NCBI RefSeq assembly: GCF_000959725.1
Contig: NZ_CP009323.1
Coordinates: 620,001 to 684,000, forward strand
Direction of reading: 5' to 3'
Origin: Burkholderia gladioli
GTDB taxonomy: Bacteria; Pseudomonadota; Gammaproteobacteria; Burkholderiales; Burkholderiaceae
Length of the DNA stretch: 64,000 bases
Within the stretch, counting starts at the first letter, position 1, and every line of letters begins with the position of its first letter. The notes beneath the pieces were generated by a model. It had not been told where the DNA came from. It made no database searches and saw only the letters and a program-made list of their open reading frames with translations. Below, piece after piece: positions 53,588 to 62,910 of this stretch. Both the position numbers and the translations under genes were made by a program.

Positions 53588-54676
53588 TTACGTATTTTGA
53601 ACCACGATCGAGGGGAATTTCGCGCTCATGTCCTTCGCGCGCTCGGCGATCGCGATCGCCACCTGCCGCGCGATCTCGCGATAGCGCGCCGCCACCGCGG
53701 AATCGGGCGCGGCGGCCACGGTCGGCGTGCCGCTGTCGGCCTGCTCGCGGATCGCGATGTCCAGCGGCAGGCTGCCGAGCACCGGCACGCCGTAGTCGGC
53801 CGCCATGCGCGCCGCGCCCCCCGCGCCGAACACGTGTTCCTCGTGCCCGCAGTTCGAGCAGACGTGGATGCTCATGTTCTCGACGATGCCGAGGATCGGG
53901 ATGCCCACCTTCTCGAACATCTTGAGGCCCTTCTTGGCGTCGAGCAGGGCGATGTCCTGCGGCGTGGTGACGATCACCGCGCCGGTCACCGGCACGCGCT
54001 GCGCCAGCGTGAGCTGGATGTCGCCGGTGCCCGGCGGCATGTCGACGATCAGGTAGTCCAGATCCTGCCAGTTGGTCTGTCGCAGCAACTGTTCCAGCGC
54101 CGAGGTCGCCATCGGCCCGCGCCAGACCATCGGATTGTCCTCGTCGATCAGGAAGCCGATCGAGTTGGCCTGCAGGCCGTGGCCCACCAGCGGGTTCATG
54201 GACTTGTCGTCGGGCGAGTCGGGGCGGCCGTGCACGCCGAGCATGGTCGGCAGCGAGGGGCCGTAGATGTCGGCGTCGAGGATGCCCACCGAGGCGCCTT
54301 CCTGCGACAGCGCCAGCGCCAGGTTGACGGCGGTGGTGCTCTTGCCCACGCCGCCCTTGCCCGAGGCCACCGCCACGATGTTCTTCACGTTCGGCAGCAG
54401 CTTCACGCCGCGCTGCACGGTATGGGCGACGATGTCCTGGCTGACCGCCACGCGCGCGGCGCGCACGCCCGGCACCTGGGCCAGCGCGGTGGCCACGCGC
54501 TGGCGCACGTCCTCGTGCTGGCTGAGCGCCGGGTAACCGAGCACCACGCTGACGGAAACCGTGTCGCCGTCGATCGAGACCTCGCGAATGCCCTTGTTGG
54601 CGGCGTAGGGGCGGCCGGTGTTGGGGTCGACGAGCGCCGCGAGCGCGGCGTCGACAGTGGCCCGTTCAATACTCAT
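53588..54676 (-). CDS. apbC: Iron-sulfur cluster carrier ApbC (Mrp family)
   Basis: P-loop ATPase that carries Fe-S clusters to apoproteins, 362 aa. N-terminal DUF59/MIP18 domain (about 1-85, VDAALAALVDPNTGRP), then deviant Walker A SGKGGVGKSTTAVNLA, ILDADIYGPSLPTMLG, DYLIVDMPPGTGDIQL, and the cluster-binding CxxC in VCSNCGHEEHVFG. Start 54676 (MSIERATVDAAL) has GGAG upstream; the frame continues but is unsupported. Divergent from the OmpA-like lipoprotein gene. Confidence 0.94.
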   Translation of the reverse strand: MSIERATVDAALAALVDPNTGRPYAANKGIREVSIDGDTVSVSVVLGYPALSQHEDVRQRVATALAQVPGVRAARVAVSQDIVAHTVQRGVKLLPNVKNIVAVASGKGGVGKSTTAVNLALALSQEGASVGILDADIYGPSLPTMLGVHGRPDSPDDKSMNPLVGHGLQANSIGFLIDEDNPMVWRGPMATSALEQLLRQTNWQDLDYLIVDMPPGTGDIQLTLAQRVPVTGAVIVTTPQDIALLDAKKGLKMFEKVGIPILGIVENMSIHVCSNCGHEEHVFGAGGAARMAADYGVPVLGSLPLDIAIREQADSGTPTVAAAPDSAVAARYREIARQVAIAIAERAKDMSAKFPSIVVQNT

Positions 54677-55022
54677 CGAAACTCCGTGGGTACCACCTCG
54701 CCCGCATGTCACGGAATCGCCTCGATACCGACGATTCTGCCGACGAAACGTCATCAATCGTCAGATTGCGGCGCAGCGGACGGGAAAAGTGAAAGAATTT
54801 ATTGCACGACATTGCGCGAAACCGGCCGCGGCGCAATGATCGCGGGCGGTGCAGGTCGGGGACACATCGGCCCCGCAGCGCCTATATTGTAGAGGCTGGA
54901 CGCCGCTCCGTCCGAACAGCCTTGGTCCCGAACGGGGCATGCGGCCCGCCTGAGGCGCCTCGTCCACGCGAGGCGCTCCACCGCGTAGTGACCGACTCGT
55001 TCACTTCAGAGAGGAACTCGAC
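54677..55022. other. apbC / ompA-like divergent intergenic region
   Basis: 346 bases without a gene. A TATATT (54883) in CCTATATTGTAGAGG is the best -10 candidate for the plus-strand lipoprotein gene, 135 bases ahead of its start. Nothing else stands out. Confidence 0.45.
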
Positions 55023-55673
55023 ATGAATACCAAAATCGCGACGCGCTTGTCCGTCTTCGCCCTCGCAGGCGCCCTGCTGGCTGGCTGCGCCTCGCCGCAA
55101 GGCAACAACACCGCCGTCGGCACCGGTGCCGGCGCGGCACTCGGCGCGGGCATCGGCGCTCTCGCGGGCGGCGGCAAGGGCGCGGCGATCGGCGCCGGCG
55201 TCGGCGCCCTGGTCGGCGGCGTGACCGGCTACAACTGGCAGGCGATCAAGAACCGCCTGGCACCGTCGGCCCAGAAGACCGGCACCCAGGTGACGGAACA
55301 GCCGGACGGCTCGCTGAAGCTGAACGTGCCGAGCTCGGTGACCTTCGCGACCGACCAGTACGCGATCACGCCGGCCTTCGCCCCGCTGCTCAACGACCTG
55401 GCCTCGACGCTGAACCAGAACCCGCAGATCACCGCCTCGGTGGTCGGCTACACCGACAGCACGGGTTCGGCCGCGCATAACCAGACGCTGTCGCAGAACC
55501 GCGCGCAAAGCGTGGTGACCGCGCTGGTGCAGCGCGGCGTCGCGGGCGGCCGCCTGGGCGCGCAAGGCATGGGCGCCTCGAACCCGGTGGCCGACAACGC
55601 CACCGAGGCCGGCCGCGCGCAGAACCGCCGCGTCGAGATCTACCTGCGCGCGCCGCAACAGCCGCAGCAGTAA
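55023..55673 (+). CDS. OmpA-family outer-membrane lipoprotein (YiaD-like)
   Basis: 216-aa lipoprotein that should tie the outer membrane to peptidoglycan. Lipobox LLAGC (Cys22) is followed by a glycine-zipper region (about 30-75, GAGAALGAGIGALAGGG ... GVGALVGGVTGY), then an OmpA C-terminal domain (about 100-210): VTFATDQYAITPAFAPLLNDLA, VVGYTDSTGSAAHNQTLSQNRAQSV, and EAGRAQNRRVEIYL with the diaminopimelate-binding Asp and Arg positions. Good GAGAGGA site. Single gene with a long hairpin after it. Confidence 0.92.
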   Translation: MNTKIATRLSVFALAGALLAGCASPQGNNTAVGTGAGAALGAGIGALAGGGKGAAIGAGVGALVGGVTGYNWQAIKNRLAPSAQKTGTQVTEQPDGSLKLNVPSSVTFATDQYAITPAFAPLLNDLASTLNQNPQITASVVGYTDSTGSAAHNQTLSQNRAQSVVTALVQRGVAGGRLGAQGMGASNPVADNATEAGRAQNRRVEIYLRAPQQPQQ

Positions 55674-55696
55674 GCGAGGACGACTCGCGGGAGGAT

Positions 55697-55731
55697 GGGC
55701 GGGCCTGTGCGCGATGCGCACAGGCCCGCCC
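55697..55731 (+). terminator. Hairpin after the OmpA-like gene
   Basis: Perfect 16-bp stem beginning GGGCGGGCCTGTGCGC with a three-base loop, 23 bases past the stop. No immediate T-run, so termination efficiency is uncertain. Confidence 0.6.
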
Positions 55732-55739
55732 GGCAAGGC

Positions 55740-55893
55740 TTTCGCGGCTGTCTGTGAAGATTCGCAAATTTTTTCGAACTTATTCGAAAGCGCCGGGTCT
55801 TTCCTTACGGTACGCGACTGTTGCTTTGCAGACGCGTCACCATTCTCCTCTTGTCGTTGTTGCTCCGGGGCAAAAGTCGCCCCGGTTTTTTTT
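55740..55893 (+). ncRNA. Possible small RNA ending in a strong intrinsic terminator
   Basis: Sequence between the ompA-like hairpin and a second terminator, with an AT-rich patch at its left end (AAATTTTTTCGAACTTATTC, about 55768) that could hold a promoter, a C/U-rich middle (TTCTCCTCTTG) and a terminator with an eight-T tail, as in Hfq-bound small RNAs. Alternative: the second terminator is a back-up for ompA-like readthrough. No family recognised. Confidence 0.3.
55865..55893 (+). terminator. Strong intrinsic terminator without an assigned gene
   Basis: Stem CCGGGGC / GCCCCGG, loop AAAAGTC, then eight T. It lies about 190 bases past the ompA-like stop and 340 before metG. Confidence 0.8.
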
Positions 55894-56155
55894 GCCTGCC
55901 GCTCGCCTGCTGCAGCGCAGCAATCCGGGCGATGGCGCGTCGATTTCCTCCGCGCCTCTCCCCTTCCCGAACCAGCTGGCCAGTGCCGGCGAATCGCTGC
56001 CGCCGCCGAGCCCGGCATCGACGAAAGCATATCGAAAGACTGTCACGGCTATCGACGAAGAATCCGCGCCTTGCCGTGTTTGCGGGCTGAAAACGGCACG
56101 AAAACGGCCCTTTCCGGCAGCCCGCGCGCGAGGCGGCGATCGATTCCCGCCCGCC

Positions 56156-56164
56156 TGCTAGAAT
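56156..56164 (+). promoter_or_regulatory. Extended -10 promoter of metG
   Basis: TGC-TAGAAT, 65 bases before the metG ATG, identical to the element before argH. Confidence 0.5.
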
Positions 56165-56228
56165 CGCAGACTCCTACGCGTTTCCCCCGTGCTACCGCCG
56201 CACCCGTCGCGGCTTTCCAGACGACCCT

Positions 56229-58385
56229 ATGTCCGCATCCGACCTCAATACCGTGCAGGCCGGCGCGCCTTCGAGCCGCCGCCAGATCCTCGTCACCTCC
56301 GCACTGCCCTATGCGAACGGGCAAATCCACATCGGCCACCTGGTCGAGTACATCCAGACCGACATCTGGGTGCGGACGCTGCGAATGCACGGCCACGAGG
56401 TCTACTACGTCGGCGCCGACGACACGCACGGCACGCCGATCATGCTGCGCGCGGAACAGGAAGGCCTGAGCCCGAAGCAGCTGATCGAGCGCGTCTGGGG
56501 CGAGCACAAGCGCGATTTCGACAGCTTCGGGATCTCCTTCGACAATTTCTACACCACCGATTCCGAGGAGAACCGCGTCCTCAGCGAGAACATCTACCTC
56601 GCGCTGAAGGAAGCGGGCCTGATCGCCGAGCGCGACATCGAGCAGGCCTACGACCCGGTCAAGGAGATGTTCCTGCCGGACCGCTTCATCAAGGGCGAGT
56701 GCCCGAAGTGCCATGCCAAGGATCAATACGGCGACAGCTGCGAGGTCTGCGGCTCGACCTACCAGCCCACCGAGCTGATCAATCCCTACTCGGTGGTGTC
56801 GGGCGCCACGCCGGTGCGCAAGACCTCGACGCACCACTTCTTCAAGCTCTCCGACCCGCGCTGCGAGAACTTCCTGCGCGGCTGGGTCGGCGGCCTGGCG
56901 CAGCCCGAGGCCACCAACAAGATGCGCGAATGGCTCGGCGACGCAGGCGAGGCCAAGCTGGCCGACTGGGACATCTCGCGCGACGCCCCCTACTTCGGCT
57001 TCGAGATCCCCGGCGCGCCCGGCAAGTACTTCTACGTCTGGCTCGACGCGCCGGTCGGCTACTACGCGAGCTTCAAGAACCTCGCCGACCGGCTCGGCCT
57101 CGATTTCGAGGCCTGGACCCGCCCCGGCTCGACCGCCGAGCAGTATCACTTCATCGGCAAGGACATCCTCTATTTCCACACGCTGTTCTGGCCGGCGATG
57201 CTCGAGTTCTCGGGCCATCGCACGCCGACCAACGTGTTCGCGCACGGCTTCCTGACGGTGGACGGCACGAAGATGTCGAAGTCGCGCGGCACCTTCATCA
57301 ACGCCAAGAGCGTGATCGACACCGGCATGAACCCGGAATGGCTGCGCTACTACTACGCGGCCAAGCTGAACGCGACCATGGAAGACCTCGACCTGAACCT
57401 CGCGGACTTCCAGGCGCGCGTGAACAGCGACCTGGTCGGCAAGTACGTGAACATCGCGAGCCGCGCGGCGGGCTTCCTGATCAAGCGCTTCGAGGGCCGC
57501 GTGCAGGACAGCGCGATGAACCACCCGCTGCTGGCCTCGCTGCGCGAGGCGATCCCGCAGATCGCCGCGCACTACGAGGCGCGCGAGTATGGCCGCGCGC
57601 TGCGCCAGACCATGGAGCTGGCCGACGCCGTGAACGGCTACGTCGATACCGCCAAGCCCTGGGAGCAGGCCAAGGACCCGGCCAACGCGGTGGCCCTGCA
57701 CGAGACCTGCAGCGTCAGCCTGGAAGCGTTCCGCCTGCTGTCGCTGGCGCTCAAGCCGGTGCTGCCGAAGCTGGTGGAGGCCGTCGAGGCCTTCCTCGGC
57801 ATCGCGCCGCTCAGCTGGGCCAGCGCGGCCACGCCGCTGTCCTCGACGCAGCCGATCCATGCCTACCAGCACCTGATGACGCGCGTCGACCCGAAGCAGA
57901 TCGAGGCACTGCTGGCCGCCAACCGCGACTCGCTGGGCGCCACCGACGCGGCCGCCAGCGCCGAGGGCGCGGCCAAGGCCTCGAAGGATGCCAAGGACGC
58001 GAAGAAGAAGCCTGCCAAGGAAGCCGCCGCGCCGGCCGGCGACGGCACCATCTCGATCGACGATTTCACCAGGATCGACCTGCGCATCGCGAAGATCGTC
58101 GCCTGCCAGGCCGTCGAGGGCTCGGACAAGCTGCTGCAACTGACGCTCGACGTCGGCGAGGAAACCACCCGCAACGTGTTCTCGGGCATCAAGTCGGCCT
58201 ACAAGCCGGAAGACCTGGTCGGCAAGCTGACGGTGATGGTCGCCAACCTCGCGCCGCGCAAGATGAAGTTCGGCATGTCGGAAGGCATGGTGCTGGCCGC
58301 CTCGTCGAAGGACGAGAACGCCGAACCGGGCCTCTACATCCTCGAGCCGCACAGCGGCGCCAAGCCCGGCATGCGCGTGAGCTGA
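56229..58385 (+). CDS. metG: Methionyl-tRNA synthetase
   Basis: Charges tRNA-Met; class I synthetase, 718 aa, dimeric type. HIGH motif as H34-I-G-H37 in [12 protein letters not shown], zinc-knuckle cysteines in [23 protein letters not shown] at residues 348-352, and a C-terminal tRNA-binding domain (about 610-718, [26 protein letters not shown]) linked by a Lys/Ala-rich stretch ([18 protein letters not shown]). Own promoter and terminator. Confidence 0.96.
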   Translation: MSASDLNTVQAGAPSSRRQILVTSALPYANGQIHIGHLVEYIQTDIWVRTLRMHGHEVYYVGADDTHGTPIMLRAEQEGLSPKQLIERVWGEHKRDFDSFGISFDNFYTTDSEENRVLSENIYLALKEAGLIAERDIEQAYDPVKEMFLPDRFIKGECPKCHAKDQYGDSCEVCGSTYQPTELINPYSVVSGATPVRKTSTHHFFKLSDPRCENFLRGWVGGLAQPEATNKMREWLGDAGEAKLADWDISRDAPYFGFEIPGAPGKYFYVWLDAPVGYYASFKNLADRLGLDFEAWTRPGSTAEQYHFIGKDILYFHTLFWPAMLEFSGHRTPTNVFAHGFLTVDGTKMSKSRGTFINAKSVIDTGMNPEWLRYYYAAKLNATMEDLDLNLADFQARVNSDLVGKYVNIASRAAGFLIKRFEGRVQDSAMNHPLLASLREAIPQIAAHYEAREYGRALRQTMELADAVNGYVDTAKPWEQAKDPANAVALHETCSVSLEAFRLLSLALKPVLPKLVEAVEAFLGIAPLSWASAATPLSSTQPIHAYQHLMTRVDPKQIEALLAANRDSLGATDAAASAEGAAKASKDAKDAKKKPAKEAAAPAGDGTISIDDFTRIDLRIAKIVACQAVEGSDKLLQLTLDVGEETTRNVFSGIKSAYKPEDLVGKLTVMVANLAPRKMKFGMSEGMVLAASSKDENAEPGLYILEPHSGAKPGMRVS

Positions 58386-58411
58386 TCGACAAGCCGCAAG
58401 CGCGAACCAGC

Positions 58412-58442
58412 AAAAAGCCCGCTCCTCGTGAGCGGGCTTTTT
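58412..58442. terminator. Bidirectional terminator (metG / tamB)
   Basis: Perfect 13-bp stem AAAAAGCCCGCTC / GAGCGGGCTTTTT with a five-base loop, between convergent metG and tamB; A's and T's give U-runs both ways. Confidence 0.85.
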
Positions 58443-58517
58443 CATTTCACGCGGCCGGAACGATCGCCGCTCGCGAGCGAACGGCGCCTGGCCTGGGGCG
58501 CGAATCCACGCGAGGCC

Positions 58518-61500
58518 TCAGTGCCGCCGCGCCCACCACCAGCGATCGAAGCGCCGCGTGTAGTTCAGGTCGACGCCCTGGAAGGTGCCGCCATAGGCCG
58601 ACACCGACCAGAAGCGCGACAGGTTGAGGGTCGCCTTGAAGGCATTGCTGGCCGACTGCAGGCCCTGCTCGTAGCCGAGCACGAAGCGCTCGTTGATCGC
58701 CTTCGAGAGCTGCACCACCTGCGGATCGGTCAGGCCCACGTCGCTGCGGCCGATGGTGAACTCGTCGAGGCCGACCGTCTGCGCCACGCGCTTGCCGGTG
58801 GCGCTGCCGAGCAGGGCCAGCGCGGTGGTCATGGTGTTCTGCTGGCCCAGGTTGTTGCCCTGGTCGGTGCCGTGCCCGAACAGCAGCCAGGACAGCTTCT
58901 CGTTGTCGGTCACGTTCGGCTCGGACACCAGCTTGGCGGTCGGCGACTGCACGGTGCCGGTGACCTGCACGCCGGCCTCGACCTCCTGGTTGCGGCGCAT
59001 CGCGAGGATGTTGATGCCGGGGTTCGCGATCGGCCCGTTGAAGGTGAAGAAGCCGTTCTCGATCGACAGCTTGCGGCCGAAGGTCGAATAAGTGGAGCCC
59101 TCGGTCACGCGCACGTTGCCTACCGCGCGCAGCGGCGTGCCCGGCGCGCTCATCACGGTGATGGTGCCGCGCAGGCCGAGATCGGCGCCATGCCCCTTGA
59201 AGCGGAACTGGTTGCCCAGGTCGATATCGATATTGGCGCGCGGCCCGAGCGCCGGCGCCGGCTTCTCGGCGATCGACTTCGGCACGCCGGCCACGGTCTT
59301 GACCTCGCCCGGCACGGTGCCGTCCGGGCGCACGATCACCACGTCGTCGGACAGCGAGGGCGCCGAGGATTCCGGCAGGTCGAACAGCGCGCGATCGACC
59401 GTGAACTTGCCGTCGATGGCGAGCTGGCCGCGCGGGCCGTCGTTCTTCACGCTGGCGCTGCCCGACAGCGAGAGCTTGCGATCGGGCGAGGCGAACAGCT
59501 CGAGCTTGTCGGCCACCACGCTGGCGCTCAGGTCCGGCGCGTTGCCGTCCAGCCGCACGCGGCCCAGGGCGCGCAGCGTGCCGTCGGCGCCGTGGAACTC
59601 GACCTGCTGGAAGTCGACCAGGTTGTCGGTCAGCTTCACGCGCACGATGCCGTCCTTCAACTGCACGCCCTGGTCGACCACCGTCACCGAGAGATTGTCG
59701 CCGGTCAGCATGCCCGACAGGTCCGGCTTGGCCGGCGTGCCGGCCACGCTCAGCTTGAGCGCGGCACGCCCGTCGAACAGGTAGCTCGGCCCGAGCAGGC
59801 CGCCGGTGGTGCGCAGCGCCGGCAGGTCGACGTCGATCTTCCCCGACAGCGGGCCGTTCTCGGCCACGCCGATCACCCCGTCGCGCATCGCGAACGGGAT
59901 GCCGAGCGTCGCGTCGGCGGTGCCGATCCGGCTCGCCTTGGCATGCACGGTGGCGTTGAGCCGGTTGCCCGCGCCGAATTCGGCGCGCGCCTCAAGGGCG
60001 GTGATGCCGAGCGAGGCGATCCCGCGCCCGGCCTCGATCGTCACGTCGCCGGCGCGGCGGCGGATCTGCACGTGACCGCTGGCGTTGGCCGCCAGCGTCA
60101 GGTCCCAGTCGCCGTCGAGCACGAGGTCGGTGCGCACCGGTGCGCGTTCGCCGGTCAGGAACTCGCGCACCTGCAGGGCGCGCGCGATCGACAGGTTGCT
60201 GAGCGTGCCGGCGGTGCGGATCGTGCCGTGGTCGAGCGCGAAGCTGCGCAGCGTGAGCACCGCGCCCTCGACGGTCAGCTTGCTGGCGCCCAGGATCACG
60301 CGATCGGCGCCGGCCGAAACCGTCAGCGGCGCGTCGAGCGAAACGGCCGGCGTGCCGCGATTGACCAGTTGCGAGACGGTGCCGTCCCAGCGGCTGCCGC
60401 CACCGGTCTCGACCAGGCCGCCCGCCGCGGCCAGTTGCAGGTTGATCACGCGCCCTTCGGCATTGCCGATCGCCGAGGCCTGCAGCGTATGTCGCGCGCG
60501 CGTGCCGGCCAGTTTCGCCTTGACCGATTTCAGGTCGAGCGAGCCCAGCGCCAGGTCGCTGGCATCGACCGTCAGCGACAGCGCGCCATTCGCGCCGTCG
60601 CGGATCTCGGCGCTGCCCTCGGCCGAGCCGATCCGGTTGCTGCCGACCACCACGCCGGTGGCTCGGTAGTCGGCCGCGACGTTCGGATGCGCGATGCTGC
60701 CGGTCACCTCGCCGTGCGCGGCGACCAGCCCTTGCAGGCCGAAGCCGAGCCGGTCGAGCTGCGGCGCGTCGATCGCGAAGCGCAGCCGGTCGCCCGGCGC
60801 GCCGAAGCTGCCGTTCAGCGAGACCTGGTTGCCCGCCACCGAGAGTTCGGCCGTGCTCGGCAACAGGCGCGTGCCGGCCACCTGCACGGTGCCCTGCCCC
60901 GTCATCGGCACGCCGTCGTAGACGCTGTCGCCGAGCCGGAACTGCAGTTTCGTGGTGAGGGCCGGCGCGAGCGCGCCGCTCGCCGTGAGCGTGCCGTTGA
61001 CGCGCGCATCGACGGGCCGGCCCGCGCGGGACGGCGCGGCGGCGGTCCGGGTCGCGCTTGCCGTCGCGGTCTTCGCGGTGGCGGTCGCGCCGCGCTTCGC
61101 GTTGGCCGTCGCGGCGGCCCGGCCCTTGCCGCCCGCCCCGCCCTTCGGGGGGGCCGAGCTACCCGGGTTCAGCGTCGAGAAGGCCAGCGGATTGAAGTCG
61201 ACCAGGTTCGCCTTGAACTGGTAGCTCGAATTCTTGTCGTGCTTGAGCACGCCGCTCAGGTCGACGCGTCCCTTGCCCGCCGACACGCGCGCGCGCTGGA
61301 TGGTGGTGGCGTTCGCGTCGGTGGTGAGGTCGGCGCTCAGGCCCAGCGCGAGCTTCGGATCGCTCAGCTCGACCGTGGCGCGCTGCGAGCCGCCGTCGAG
61401 CGTGACGGCGACCGGGCCGCCGAGCCGCATCGGCCGCACCGCGCTGGAGAACAGCGTCGGGTCGAGATTCGCCAGCTTCAGGTCGAAGCGGCCGCGCGAG

Positions 61501-62888
61501 GCGGCCAGCGCGCCGCCGCCCGTCACGCTGCCCTCGCGCAGCATGCGCATCACGAAATCGTCGATGCGCTGCGTGTGGGCATCCAGGCGCAGCCTGGCGT
61601 GGATGTCGACCAGCGGGATCTTGCCTTCGGCCAGCGTGCCGGGCGCCGCATTGACCACCGACAGCGTGCCGGCCACCACCAGCGGTGGCTTGCCCGCGGC
61701 GGCGCCGTGCTGCGCAACGGACGCGGAAGACGCGGCAGCGGCCGAGCCGGCGCTCGCGGCGGAAGCCGGGGACGCTGCCGCGAGTTGACTGCGCGATGCG
61801 GCCGTCGACGACGACGCAGCGGAAGCCGCAGCCGCCGCCACTTGGCTAGCCGAGGCAGCCGTCGCCGAGGAAGCCGACGAAGCCGACGAAGCCGCGAGCG
61901 CGGCCAGCGCGCGCCCCGAGACGCTGTCGTCCTGGGCCGCCAACTCGCCGGCCGGCGCCAGCGCGGCGCGCACCGCCAGGTCGGCCTGCGGCGCGCCCGG
62001 CGCGAGCGCGCGCGGATTGACGTGATCGAAGGCCAGCGTGGCGCGCGTGAGCGGCACCGCGCCGAACGGCGCGGCCTCCACATGGGCGCGCCCGGCCAGC
62101 TTCATCCCGGAAGCGTCGAGGTCGAGCACCAGCGCCTCGAGCGAGCCCGACAGCGTGGCATGCGCGTCGACCTGCTCGTTCGACACCTTGCCCGAATAAC
62201 CGGCCGTGCCGGCGATCGCGAACGGGCGCGCGCCGTCGAGCCGCACATCGGCCGTCAGCGCGCCGAACGGCGTATCGAGCCGCTCCAGCGTGAGCGCGTG
62301 ATGGCGTCGATCGCTCTGGCCGTGCGCGAGCAGTTTCGTCAGCTCGGTGGTCGAGCCCGCCTCGTGGATGCGCAGCGTATCGAAGCGCAGCTCGCGCAGC
62401 GTCAGTTGCAACGGAAGATCGAGATTCTCCGGCAGCGTGGTGGGCGTGGTCTCGGACGGCGACGGCACGACCGTCACGTCGATGGTGCCGGCGCGCAGGT
62501 AGTCGAGCGTGAAGCGCAGCGGCGCGCGCGTGAGCGCCCAGCGCCCTTCCACATGGTCGATCCGCACCTCGGTGCCCTTGCCGCCGGGGGGAACCCAGGC
62601 CAGCTTCGAGATCCTCACGCCCTCGGCCAGCGAACCGCCCTCCAGCGTGCCCGAGAGCCGCCCGCCCAACACCGCCACGGCCGCCTGCCAGGCCAGCCGC
62701 GTGCCGCGCTCGGTCATCACCGCCGCGGCCAGCGCGCCGGCCAGCAGCACCACCACCAGCAGCAGCACGCCGGCGCTCCAGGCCAGCGCGCGGCCGAGCC
62801 GGCGCGGCCGGCGCGGCGGCGGCTGGCGGGGCTCGTCTCGCGGCGGCGGCGCGTCGTTCGGCGGTGGCGGGGAATCGTGCTTGGTCAT
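58518..62888 (-). CDS. tamB: Translocation and assembly module subunit TamB
   Basis: Large inner-membrane-anchored periplasmic protein, 1456 aa, that bridges to TamA and is implicated in outer-membrane protein assembly and lipid transport. It has a Pro/Arg-rich cytosolic start, one membrane span (about residues 33-60, LVVVLLAGALAAAVM), then long beta-rich AsmA/TamB-type repeats, and the DUF490 C-terminal domain (about 1100-1456) ending in FKGHGADLGLRG, PIANPGINILAMRRNQEVEAGVQVTG, WLLFGHGTDQGNN and VGLDEFTIGRSDVGL. Two low-complexity insertions stand out: Ala/Ser-rich at about 322-400 and Ala/Thr/Lys-rich at about 576-630. Starts 22 bases after tamA. Confidence 0.92.
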   Translation of the reverse strand: MTKHDSPPPPNDAPPPRDEPRQPPPRRPRRLGRALAWSAGVLLLVVVLLAGALAAAVMTERGTRLAWQAAVAVLGGRLSGTLEGGSLAEGVRISKLAWVPPGGKGTEVRIDHVEGRWALTRAPLRFTLDYLRAGTIDVTVVPSPSETTPTTLPENLDLPLQLTLRELRFDTLRIHEAGSTTELTKLLAHGQSDRRHHALTLERLDTPFGALTADVRLDGARPFAIAGTAGYSGKVSNEQVDAHATLSGSLEALVLDLDASGMKLAGRAHVEAAPFGAVPLTRATLAFDHVNPRALAPGAPQADLAVRAALAPAGELAAQDDSVSGRALAALAASSASSASSATAASASQVAAAAASAASSSTAASRSQLAAASPASAASAGSAAAASSASVAQHGAAAGKPPLVVAGTLSVVNAAPGTLAEGKIPLVDIHARLRLDAHTQRIDDFVMRMLREGSVTGGGALAASRGRFDLKLANLDPTLFSSAVRPMRLGGPVAVTLDGGSQRATVELSDPKLALGLSADLTTDANATTIQRARVSAGKGRVDLSGVLKHDKNSSYQFKANLVDFNPLAFSTLNPGSSAPPKGGAGGKGRAAATANAKRGATATAKTATASATRTAAAPSRAGRPVDARVNGTLTASGALAPALTTKLQFRLGDSVYDGVPMTGQGTVQVAGTRLLPSTAELSVAGNQVSLNGSFGAPGDRLRFAIDAPQLDRLGFGLQGLVAAHGEVTGSIAHPNVAADYRATGVVVGSNRIGSAEGSAEIRDGANGALSLTVDASDLALGSLDLKSVKAKLAGTRARHTLQASAIGNAEGRVINLQLAAAGGLVETGGGSRWDGTVSQLVNRGTPAVSLDAPLTVSAGADRVILGASKLTVEGAVLTLRSFALDHGTIRTAGTLSNLSIARALQVREFLTGERAPVRTDLVLDGDWDLTLAANASGHVQIRRRAGDVTIEAGRGIASLGITALEARAEFGAGNRLNATVHAKASRIGTADATLGIPFAMRDGVIGVAENGPLSGKIDVDLPALRTTGGLLGPSYLFDGRAALKLSVAGTPAKPDLSGMLTGDNLSVTVVDQGVQLKDGIVRVKLTDNLVDFQQVEFHGADGTLRALGRVRLDGNAPDLSASVVADKLELFASPDRKLSLSGSASVKNDGPRGQLAIDGKFTVDRALFDLPESSAPSLSDDVVIVRPDGTVPGEVKTVAGVPKSIAEKPAPALGPRANIDIDLGNQFRFKGHGADLGLRGTITVMSAPGTPLRAVGNVRVTEGSTYSTFGRKLSIENGFFTFNGPIANPGINILAMRRNQEVEAGVQVTGTVQSPTAKLVSEPNVTDNEKLSWLLFGHGTDQGNNLGQQNTMTTALALLGSATGKRVAQTVGLDEFTIGRSDVGLTDPQVVQLSKAINERFVLGYEQGLQSASNAFKATLNLSRFWSVSAYGGTFQGVDLNYTRRFDRWWWARRH

Positions 62889-62910
62889 GCTGGAATCCGG
62901 AAAACCCTCG

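Larger units (their letters stand above)
55674..56228. other. ompA-like to metG intergenic region
   Basis: 555 bases with no credible protein gene. It holds a 16-bp hairpin after the ompA-like gene (55697-55731), an AT-rich stretch (55765-55795), a second strong terminator (55865-55893) and an extended -10 for metG (56156). The piece between the two hairpins may encode a small RNA. Confidence 0.55.
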
